From Coptis chinensis (lineage: Eukaryota > Streptophyta > Magnoliopsida > Ranunculales > Ranunculaceae), in the NCBI GenBank assembly GCA_015680905.1, contig CM027378.1:73685501-73749500 (forward strand): DNA of 64,000 nt, given 5' to 3'. The position numbers and the translations under genes are program-made. This document shows positions 54,749 to 64,000 of this stretch, piece by piece (position 1 is the stretch's first letter; every line of letters begins with the position of its first letter). The notes under the pieces are model-generated. The model worked only from the letters and a program-made list of their open reading frames with translations, did no database searches and was not told where the DNA came from.

Positions 54749-56560
54749 CACCACCCCCAAACAGCACTTTGCTTGTCCTCAAGCAAAGAAGAGACATTAA
54801 AGCGATAAGTGATCAAAAATGTGTTGTCCTAAGCTAAGTCTCATTTCGCAGAGTGCGGTTGCATTGACCGTATGCAACAAGGCCTTGAACCACTAGGAAT
54901 TCCCTAGTGGACGAGTTATAGCCTCGTGAGAGTTTTCCAGAGAAGATACTCACAAACTTCATTTATACTACAACGACTCAGTAACAAATGCTTGTTTCCT
55001 TAATTAATCTCAGGTATCTAGACATCTCACTAGCAAGGGAAACAAGGATTTTATTCTTTCGAAATTCAAGTTAATATATATACAATAATCGAAACATCTA
55101 CGTATGAGCATGCATGCAGTGATCTAATAATGAAATGTACGAGCAGGGCCGTTTCTGGATCCTTTGGATAGTGTCCTTAAGTAGGTTCCTATAGGTATGT
55201 GTCGAAACACAATTTCTCTCTTATTTTTCCACTCGAGCTTTGCTATCTCCAGTGTGCAGTGGGCACACGTTTCCTCACATACTCAATGACAGTCAGAGGA
55301 GCCGAGGTCGAGAAGTCACAACTACTACTTATTATCATACTACCCTATTCCTAATTGAGCTAGAGGTCTTTATTAGGTGTTATGGGGCTTAGGTGGTAGT
55401 GTAAAAAAAAACTGGAATGGAAAATTCAAAAGTGATAAGTATGAGAGAATAAGGTCTTCGAGATATTCATACTAGAGAAACCCCCCTTTTTTTTTTCTTT
55501 CCTGCTTCCAACATGGTTTCCATACTTGGATTTTTCAAGCTTTTGTATTCCCTTTTGATTTGATCTTTGGGGGAAATTCTAACCTTGATATTTCTTTTGA
55601 TTTTTGGAAACATATTTCTATTTTCTTTTTTTCTTTTAAATTCAAAGCGGGTAACTAATTTTGATTTGTGACAAGGTTTTTCTCTTCATTTTTCTGCACT
55701 TCATCCTATTTCTCATACTCATCATCTAGGTAGGCTTATTTATTTGTGGTTACTAGATGGGTAATGATTTTATTGGTGAAGTAAAAAAAGATTAATGAAA
55801 GGTTGATTAGGGCGACTAGCGAAGAAAATTTTTATAGGTGTGAATTTTTGGCTATATCGATCCAAAGAAGGCCTAAATTCTCGCCTAGGATTTGGGTAGT
55901 GATCAAGTAAGTAGGCGTGTGAACTTCTCTATTAGGAAGAACTACTCCCTCGTGTCATTACTCATATATCACACATTTTGAGGCTTTTGGTTAGATTCTT
56001 ACGGGATATGGAAACTAAGTTGTCTAACCGTGGGTCCCGAAACTTCTCTTTGTGTACATTTAATGATAGTCGGTCGTGAATGCTCATGAAAAGATGTAAA
56101 AACTATTACATACGTATTAAATTAAGTTTCTAAGAACAAGTCCTAATTTTGATGCTAGGGTGAGATTTCTAAATATTTTTCATCATATAAAGAGAACCGA
56201 GAATTTGTCACTAAATACGTTTATTTAGACATTAAGTAACTATGTACAACTATGCATGCCTAATTTTTGCAAAAGGTTCTCACCACCCCCAAACAGTCGG
56301 ACACTGTGTCCTCAAAGTGTTAAGAGGAAGAAAGAGTATACCTGAGAGGCTTTGAGCAAAAATAAAGCTGACATCTTCCACAGAAATTTATTGTAACACA
56401 CTATATATTATACATCATAAAAGTAGAAGCACACTGTTAGAGTAGCACACTGTTAGGTCACTTATTTATTTCACATCAAAACATAAAACAAATATGTACA
56501 TGCATCAACTCACATTGCCCCAACCTTGAACTGGGGGATAGTCCTTCCTTGCCTCGTCCC
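54749..56560 (-). repeat. E4 PPT and 3' untranslated region
   Basis: The PPT reads GTTTGGGGGTGGTG on the minus strand. The following 1.5 kb is homologous to 38180-39790 in E3, including the 8-bp-stem hairpin at 54890-54910. No coding frame. Confidence 0.8.
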
Positions 56561-56570
56561 TGTAGAAATG

Positions 56571-58193
56571 TCATTCCTTCGCATCCCGCCAATCTATCAT
56601 AGCTTTCCAGACTTCACTCCACTTCCTTTTCTTTGCATTGTCTAGATGAGCTATCATTTTTTCATCATTAGGGAAAGAACGAACTTTCTTAAGATACCTT
56701 GCAGGGCGTGTCCATGTCCAAAATCGCAAGGAACGAATTATCTTGTTTGTTGGACACATAGAGTCGACCTTTACCCAGTCCTGAAAGGTGGCTGCAAACT
56801 CAGGGAAGTATGTCCTCACTATCCCGCATGTTGTGAATGGCGGGGTGATGTAATCTTGCCGCGAAAAGACCGAGCCTTCTTAAGATTCTCAATTACTAGT
56901 TCTGTAATGTCGAAGGTGGTACGTTGCTGGGCCAATGCATGGAATGTCTTACACGCTTCCTTTGATCTTTTGTGGAAAATGCCAATCTCCCATGATGTTG
57001 AGAAGAATAAATAGCATGGCGGTTCCCACATTCATGGTCATCTTGGCTAGTGGAATAGTGAATTCGGCCATCGGCCCGGCCGCCGCACGTTCTTTGGCGT
57101 GGGCAAGGCCATCGCCATAGCGGGCAGCAAAATCTTCCCTAGAGTAGTCATTAAGGTCATTCTCTATCATGTATTGGATGGGGAGATCTGGGTGAAGAGG
57201 AGGAAGGTCGAGCCATAGCCTTTGTTGGCTCATAAAGGCGTGTCGGGTGTTACCAATCGTGTAGTGTAAACCCATTCAACGGGAAACCACGGATAGGGTG
57301 GTAGATCTTCCATGTTATTATAAAAGTAAGCCGCCAAACCACGGGGAGTATGTCCGCTCGGGTGTAGAATGAGAGAGTTCCATCCAACTTGAGTGATGTA
57401 GTCTCTGAAAAGATGTCCATATGCCGGAGAATTTAGTAAGGAATGGAAAGATTGTTCTGGAATCATCTTTGGAGCTTCCATTCTGCGAAAAAAATGTGAC
57501 CTGTTTAGACAAGGATAAACAAATATTATAGCATGATGAGAATAACTAAGTAAAAACAAATTACCATATGAAAATGAAAAAATTAAAAAGAAAATGATAA
57601 ATAATATAAAATTGCAAAATTTAAATGGTTTTATTGGCCCAAGTAACGGCGAGGATCCTTATGTGGGAGGAATCCGTTTATAAGATTCTCTATGCCGTCA
57701 ATCCATGTAACAGCCTGTTGCAACATTTTGCTTTCTATCTGGTAAATCTCGGCGTGGTTCTCCATTATGAGAGTGTGATTTGCCAAGAATTGGTTGTGGC
57801 TGTGCAAGAATTGTGCTTGTTCCTCTTCGTTTATTGTCCTTGAGTCCACGAAATTCAAGAAATTTTGGTGATAATAATGTTCTGACGTTTGAATAATGTC
57901 ATCAGTCCTTGTTGAATTAAGCGAAGCCCTTCCATGGGATTAAATACGTTGCATAAGGCATTTTCAGTAAAGATGTTGTCGGTGGAACAATCTTCGTTGG
58001 TTCCTACACCGACATGGTTTTTTGCAACGTCGGGGTTCCAGAATCCGTTCCTACATACTGAGTGAATGGTAAGAATGTTCGCTGTTCGAAGAGGTGTATG
58101 AGGAGAAGTACTAGAAAAACCCCAATGTATCATGATAAGTGTCACAATGGTTGGTAAAGGGGCTGCCTTTTTCTGGCGGCGTCGCGATCGCAT
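56571..58193 (-). pseudogene. E4 extra ORF B (unknown, env position)
   Basis: Minus-strand frames 58193-57855, 57858-57631, 57559-57230, 57275-56949, 57031-56819 and 56819-56571 look like one or two decayed proteins. Landmarks: EEEQAQFLHSHNQFLANHT and FLPHKDPRRYLGQ (a C-terminus), then EQSFHSLLNSPAYGHLFRD, WNSLILHPSGHTPRGLAAYF, LWLDLPPLHPDLPIQYMIEN and KRKWSEVWKAMIDWRDAKE. I see no signal peptide or transmembrane segment that would support an envelope-like role. The end of the ORF is shared with E3. Confidence 0.5.
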
Positions 58194-58942
58194 TCGGAGA
58201 AATTTTATAATGCAAAAATCATTGCAGGTTAGTCCGCAACACCCGAGTAAATGGAGGAGTGGTTTGGTTATTTCGAAGTCTTAGATGTGCCTAGGACATT
58301 ATGAGCTACCCATTGGATCACAGATAATTGGTTCTTTTGTAAAGATGCCGATAAACAATACGGTTTTCGGTTGTATTCGCCGTGAAGGATAGTTGCAAAC
58401 ATCGGATGCGGATATTATCGAAAAGGTGAATCACGAAGGTGTACTCCTTGGTTTGTAATAGGAATTTGAAGTACCTCGAGAGATGATTTCCATAGTCAAT
58501 TCATGTTCGCATCCGTTAGCACGGACAAAAGAATTGTCCCGTTTTGGAAATAACCGCTTTTATAAAATAACAAGACCAATTCTCCGGAATAAAATGTTTG
58601 CTTATGGTGTAAAAGAGGGTACCATCCCTCGACGTAATATTTTCGAGTGTCAAAAAAGGATGAAAAAAGACCATTTTGAAAATTTTCCATAAAATTTTGC
58701 TCAGGCCTCTAAACTTCGAAAGTGAGGGCCATTAAAGATGGAGTGGTGAAAAATTATTTTGGAAAAAGGAAAGTTAAATATTTTGAGGTGTCTATCCTTG
58801 GTATAAATAGCCACCCATCCGAAAATGTAAAAGATAACGTTTGAGGTGTCAGGGGGGTAGTTAGACCACGTGTATCTTCTAAGATATATAAAAAAGTGTG
58901 ATGAAGTGTAGATGAGAAGAATGGGGCATGTGACAAGGAGTG

Positions 58943-58943
<1 letters not shown>

Positions 58944-58981
<38 letters not shown>
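58944..58981 (+). repeat. Poly(T) run of 38 bases
   Basis: Uninterrupted T38; another T20 run lies near 59231-59250. Each sits in the E4 3' region between the two extra ORFs and could mark old A-tailed insertions read on the minus strand, or slippage. Confidence 0.9.
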
Positions 58982-58984
<3 letters not shown>

Positions 58985-59329
58985 TAGAAGGGCAAGGAAA
59001 ATGTAGATATACTATCACAATAGGATGTAAGAACGTACAATGGTATGGAAACACAACATAATGATACGATGACTTAACTACAAACCTAAATATTAGATAG
59101 AATTATATGCCACATTAACAACATGACTATAACAAAACAACCGAGCATGAAAACTTGAGTAGCATATTCAAAAGCTGGCTGCTTTGCTCAAACTTTTCTA
59201 GTGCATCCATGAATCTTGAACTTGGAGTGATCTTTTTTTTTTTTTTTTTTAGAATAAGAAGTGTAGAGGGAAGAATAAGAAATGAGTGAATATGGAGGAA
59301 GAGTTGAACTTATTTATAGAAAGAAAATT

Positions 59330-59545
59330 GCCGTTTTCTGACCGTTTTCTAGATGTGGTCATGACCGTTTTCTGACCGTTTTTTAGTTGTGGTTCATGAC
59401 CGTTTTTAGATGTGGTTCATGACCATTTTCTGACCTTTTTTTATGCGTTTTCATTATCGGTTTCTGAACGTGTTAGTTACGTTAAAATTTGTTGTTTAAG
59501 TATGACATATGAAATATATTTATATATATATATATATATGTATAT
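59330..59545. repeat. GACCGTTTTCT minisatellite and (TA)n
   Basis: About five units of CATGACCGTTTTCTGACCGTTTTTAGATGTGGTT type (written here in part), 30-35 bases each, at 59330-59470, then a (TA)10 run near 59518-59538. Confidence 0.8.
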
Positions 59546-59729
59546 AATTTATTATTTGCAATATATGTTCCTACCTATATACTATTAGATATAGCTAATA
59601 TATCAAGATAAAAATAATTAGGCACCATCTACTATTAAGCTAGAAAGTGCAAATACGTAAATAAAATATCTGATATAAATATTATACAAGACCGGAAAAA
59701 TAAAACTAGCTCTCGATGATCCTCGCAGT

Positions 59730-60886
59730 CCAGAAGAGAGTCCCGGGGCCGCAGAAGAAGAACCGAGGAGTCCCGCGACGTCGTGCGACTGAGCTCCCGT
59801 GGAGGCTAACCGCTCCTGGATATCACCAAGAGTATCCATCACCGAGCTCGAAATCTTTGCGGGCTCGCCATGATCATTATTGAACCGGGGTTACGGCGAG
59901 TAAGCATATTGTCTTGAAATGCAGTCATCATGGAGGCTCTCATCTCCTCTGCTGGAATTCACCCATGCTATGTCGTCATCGACTCGTGGCGAAAGTGGTC
60001 ATATCTGTCCTTAACTTCGCCCAAGGTACGCCTCATCGATACCGGCGAAAGTGTACATGTCTCTCGGACCATTTATTCACAAAGACGTAGGGCCTCTATG
60101 GGTTGGGTGATCTTACTCATGGCAGTCTCATCAAAGTATGGTGGGTGAGAGGATCCTACGCTAAGCGTGCTCGGCAGCCCTAGGTTGTGTGGGTTCCCAA
60201 AGGGTCTTGTATGCATTTCTTAAAGACCAACATATTCTTATATTGTGGTATAGGGAGTAGTGGGGGGCGCATGTAAATCCCAGATTAATCATGACTTGCG
60301 TTACTAGAGCGGCAAAGGGGCTGACCTAAGAGTGGCAAGTGTGATAATATCAAAAGAAAGGTAACGATGCGAAGTTACCCTTTCGGCTCTGAAGGATCGA
60401 GAGAAGGTGGAGGAAGGTCTTGTTGATGTCGGAAGGCTTCGAGGTGCCAATGACGTTCAGTCCGACCATTGAGTCCTTTGCTAATTTGGTTCCGTCGCGA
60501 CCGAAGCCGATACGGCGCATTTTCCGTCAATGTTGTACTCTCCCTCGATAAAGCGTGTCGAGCATTAGGTCGTAAGTCCGTGGGTACACGAACGCTGGCC
60601 GAAGTCAGTCCGTGGTCGACCCGGTGGAATGCCCGTGATCCCGGAGAGCAACACCGGTGTGACTTCGCGGGCGACACCCTCGACGGTGATCCAAAATGGT
60701 CGCCATTAAAGCTTCCATTGTCGTAGAATTTCATCACCAAATCCTTAGAATAAAGCCCTCCATTGGTATATAACAAACTCTCCCATCCTCTAGAGTGGAT
60801 TTTCGCGGATCAAAGAATGGAGCAAACATCCCGTTTTCAAACAAATTTCCAAAAAAATTCCACACAAATCCGTCGTTTCCAGCCAT
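59730..60886 (-). pseudogene. E4 extra ORF A (Athila ORF-like)
   Basis: ATG at 60886 on the minus strand: MAGNDGFVWNFFGNLFENG, then FAPFFDPRKSTLEDGRV. Later PRTYDLMLDTLYRGRV, YFDETAMSKITQPIEALRL, and near the end MDTLGDIQERLAS and SHDVAGLLGSSSAAPG. Several stops and shifts occur over about 380 codons. Position after integrase is where Athila elements carry an additional ORF; a match to PF03078 is suspected but not demonstrated. Confidence 0.5.
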
Positions 60887-61482
60887 TGCGATCTAAGAGG
60901 GAGGATGGCTATTGATTATTGATGAGGGAAGAATTGGGATGATCGACAAAAGGAAATCTTGATCGGGCTGTGAGGGTCTCATGGCGAGACACGGTTTTAG
61001 TGTGGGCTGTCTCGTCGCGAGACCTGATTCGAGAGGGGGCAAGATCCGGTTTTTTAGGAAGATGAAACGTGGATTTGTGATGCGTGTGATCGGGTATTTT
61101 GGGTTTAAATGGACCGAGAAATCGATATTTGGGCTGGGCCAAAAAATTTCTCGAAGCCCAAATCAAGCCTAAAGCCTAATTTAAACCTAAAAATCTAAAT
61201 GCGCGTCCATCGACTTCGTTTGGACTCGAATTGGGCCGAATGAGATATCGAAACGATAGGCACGAAAAATTCTATCCAATTATATGAGTCATTCTTGAAA
61301 GCCACAATTTATTTTTATTTTTTTTTTAAGAAGGAAGGTGTAAGGGTTTTATTTACATACAAGGGAGATATATATGAAAAACACTTTGGATGATGTGGAG
61401 TCACCATCTTAAATCATAGACAAACTGTCATGTCGGCTCGAGGCGAACCCAATCCAGCCGATCGTGGCTTCACCTCTATGTA

Positions 61483-61746
61483 TTATGGGGTTAGGGGCAG
61501 GATTGTACCATCTGGACCGCGGCGGCGCTTCTGATCTAATAATATTGCCCTTTTACATACGGCTATCCTCAAACCGCCCAAGGAACTCAAAGTAACCAAT
61601 TCTAGGGTTGGTGCGGTGGAATCCATTGCCCGTTTGTGTTCCAAGTATGCAACATCGAGGTTTGACACGAATCCCTTTGTGCAAAACTTAATGCAAAGGG
61701 AAAAGGTAACAAAATAAACATATGTACAAGGTGAGTCTTTTAACAT
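61483..61746 (-). pseudogene. E4 short conserved-looking ORF upstream of ORF A
   Basis: An 87-codon frame containing KRAMDSTAPTLELVTLSSLG and RRRGPDGTILPLTP. It is clean for its length in otherwise broken sequence, but I do not recognise it. It may be a piece of the leader to ORF A. Confidence 0.35.
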
Positions 61747-62194
61747 CGGATCCTCAAGACGAATCGAAGTCTTTTAACGTCGATTCTCAAGGCGAATCCC
61801 ATCCCGTGGGAGAAACGGTAGCGGCGGCGAAGATTATTATCTGGTGGTGTTAGACAAAAGTATACCTTAAACCTGGCTAGTATCGGATAGGAAGTCGGGC
61901 CTAGGCATGAATGGTGTTTGGCAATGCATACACCAGCCCATCCTTCGCAAGACGCCGTTTACGAGCAAAAGAACTACGACAATTTCCTATTCGTGGATGA
62001 GTGAGACTTACACCAAATGATTAGCTGAAGTTCGCGAGGTAGAGAGTAGAAAAGGGAAGAGAAGGAAGGAGGTGAAATTTTGGGTACCCATCGTTTTCGA
62101 AAAGCACGTTTTGCTCGTGGTGCAAAAGACATTTATACTTCAGTTCGTAAAAGAGTTTTTCGTGGACTAAGGTTCCGCTTGCAAACCACACACC

Positions 62195-63390
62195 TCAAAG
62201 AACTTTGGAGATCATAAGATAGAAGATGGCCCGGCTACCAAAATGGTACCCTCTATAGAAACGGGGATCGAAGATCACGGCCCGATCTAAACATCTAGTC
62301 GGTGTATCTTTGGATTCGAAGAAGAGTCCATTCAACATCGGTGGCGTAATTGCGTGGTAATATTTTAGGCGTTGTCCATTGACTTGAAATTCACTGTTAT
62401 CTTTTGGATTAAGCAAAAGAGATTGCCCCATAATGTTTCACGGTACTGACAAATGAAAGGACCGGACCATCGTGTTTTCAATTTACGAGGAAAGATGTGT
62501 AATCTGGAGTTGTACAGTAAAACTTTTTGGCCAATTTTGAAATCCTTACGCAAAATGTGCTTGTCGTGCACTCTTTTCATATTAGCTTTGTAGGATTTTG
62601 AGAGATCATAAGCATCACTCCGAATCTCCTCCAGCTCATTTAATTGTAGTTTTCGCTTCTCGCCGCCTCGATGATATTGTAATTAAGGCTTTTGATGGCC
62701 CAAAAGGCACGGTGCTCAAGTTCAAGTGGCAGATGACAAGGTTTTCCAAAAACAATACGGTAAGGAGACATCCCTATAGGTGTCTTAAATGCTGTTCTGT
62801 ATGCCCACAAGGCATCCGATAAGCGGAGAGACCAGTCCTTTCTTGATGGGTTGACAGTTTTCTCCAGAATAGACTTTATCTCTCTGTTGGAGACTTCCAC
62901 TTGGCCACTCGTTTGTGGGTGGTATGGAGTAGCAACCTTGTGAGTAACTCCATATTTTTTCATTAAAAACCCAAAAAATTTGTTACAAAAATGTGTACCC
63001 CCATCACTGATGATAGCTTTGGGAACACCAAAACGAGAGAAAATGTTTTCTTTTACAAATCTCACGACAGTCTTATGGTCATTCGAGCGACATGCGAGTG
63101 CCTCAATCCATTTGGACACATAGTCTACAGCGACTAAAATGTATAGAAAACCTTGAGAAATAGGGAAGGGTCCCATAAAATCAATGCCCCAAACATCAAA
63201 AATTTCCACAATCAATATAGGATTTAGGGGCATCATATTTTGTTTGGTAATTCGGCCTAGGTGTTGACAACGAATGCAAGCTACGCAATGTTAGGTGGTG
63301 CATCGCGAAAAAAGGGTAGGCCAGTAAAAACCACATTGTAACACCTTGGCGTAGTTTTTTTTTCCATCGAAATGACCTCCGCAAGATTGT
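62195..63390 (-). pseudogene. E4 integrase (Athila type)
   Basis: The zinc region is broken by frameshifts (CGGHFDGKKNYAKVLQCGFYWPTLF with CVACIRCQH, here cited in parts). The rve core is open for 198 codons (63236-62640): [26 protein letters not shown] and [20 protein letters not shown] give D, D and E. It continues [19 protein letters not shown]. The C-terminal part shifts frame at about 62600: [20 protein letters not shown] and [14 protein letters not shown]. Several breaks make it inactive. Confidence 0.92.
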
Positions 63391-63989
63391 TCATGGCAAA
63401 AGGATAAAAGCGTCGGTGTGTTCCCGGTCGGGGGAATGCAACGAACGAATGAGTTGGTCGGAACAATACTTAAAGAGGTAGGGTTCATCCCGAAATAATA
63501 TTTTCTGATGGATAAGAACTTTTATGATCGGGGCGTGACCAAAAGGAGGGACTTCCCCAAGAACTAGGTAGTTAACGATATCCGTACCATGGGGATGAGA
63601 AAATAGAGTACAAGTATTTGTGCGGGAAGGAATCACCGATAGCTTCGAATCACTATCGATGTCACCAACCCGCCTTGATAAATGGTCGGCTACTCTCGAC
63701 ATTTTCGGTTCCTTTCTTGTCTTTGATTTCCGGGGTGAATTCTTGTAAGAGAAGGATCAGTGGAACAATCGTTGTTTTCGTCCTTTTTCGCGAGTAAGTA
63801 CCGAATTGCAGCATGGTCAATATATACTATGGTCGATGTTCCAACTAGGTAGGGGCGAAACTTATCCAAAGCATAGACAACAGCTAGGAACTCTTTCTCA
63901 GTTGTGGTATAATTACGTTGAGCGTCGTTAAGAGTTTTACTAGCGTAGTAAATGACAACGGGTTTGTCGTCACGTCGTTGGCCTAGCAC
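63391..63989 (-). pseudogene. E4 RNase H and linker to integrase
   Basis: Minus strand: VIYYASKTLNDAQRNYTTTEKE (in two parts), LAVVYALDKFRPYLVG, VYIDHAAIRYLLAKKD are the gypsy RNase H motifs. A shift near 63760 leads to VADHLSRRVGD and FRDEPYLFKYCSDQLIRS, the linker ahead of the integrase zinc finger. RT lies beyond the right edge. Confidence 0.92.
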
Positions 63990-64000
63990 GGCACCAATAG

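Larger units (their letters stand above)
52875..64000 (-). mobile_element. E4: Athila-type Ty3/gypsy element, 3' part
   Basis: 3' LTR (52875-54748), PPT, long 3' region, two extra ORFs, integrase and RNase H on the minus strand; the rest is beyond the right edge. It interrupts the E5 integrase codons; the five bases ATATG before the LTR are the candidate target duplication, whose partner lies outside the window. Athila placement rests on integrase wording ([19 protein letters not shown]) and the extra ORFs. Confidence 0.9.

Overview
The window is nuclear DNA from a flowering plant, most likely a eudicot. It is dominated by nested LTR retrotransposons with plant-type primer binding sites and a plant-specific antisense ORF. 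It also holds DNA transposons, one carrying a plant mobile domain (PMD) gene, and only two apparently intact host genes. No species can be named from the sequence alone.

Layout. (1) 1-3,914: minus-strand Ty1/copia element E1 (Tork-like), entering from the left edge, with decayed RT, a long open integrase frame, gag, PBS and one LTR. (2) 3,976-4,513: RNase H tail of a LINE with its poly(A). (3) 5,258-12,346: a proposed 7.1-kb DNA transposon (TE1). It has imperfect terminal inverted repeats, a decayed minus-strand PMD gene with five introns, a plus-strand exon remnant facing it, and palindromic arrays built on GTCGTTTG. (4) 12,561-13,941: a 1.38-kb non-autonomous TIR element (TE2) with perfect 8-bp target duplications. 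(5) 14,321-24,868: a full-length minus-strand Ty3/gypsy element of the Tat lineage (E2). It has 538-bp LTRs, a CTTTG target duplication, two RNase H domains, an intron-containing antisense ORF and a dimeric tandem array. (6) 24,874-26,340: diverged tandem repeats. (7) 26,521-26,853 and 28,718-29,281: the two host genes, a small protein with a PNRC/EDC-like motif and a DMP (DUF679) membrane protein.

(8) 30,822-64,000: a nested retrotransposon complex. A LINE endonuclease fragment is followed by the 3' end of a copia element, E5. E5 is split inside its RNase H codons by a 19.1-kb block (E6, TSD GTATT) and again in its integrase by an Athila-type gypsy element (E4) that leaves the window on the right. 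Inside E6 lie part of a second Tat-type element (E7: 3' LTR plus antisense ORF) and a plus-strand Tat-type element (E8: 5' LTR, PBS, gag). The gag of E8 is itself split by E3, a 9.66-kb pol-less Athila-like element with a GGGCT duplication. Copia is therefore the oldest visible layer of this complex and E3 the youngest.

Almost every element coding region carries stops or frameshifts, so the window behaves as a TE graveyard. The points most worth pursuing are the PMD transposon with its hairpin arrays, a TGA stop at exactly codon 58 of gag in two separate Tat-type elements, the 83/95-bp alternating array, and the half-diverged LTR pair of E3.
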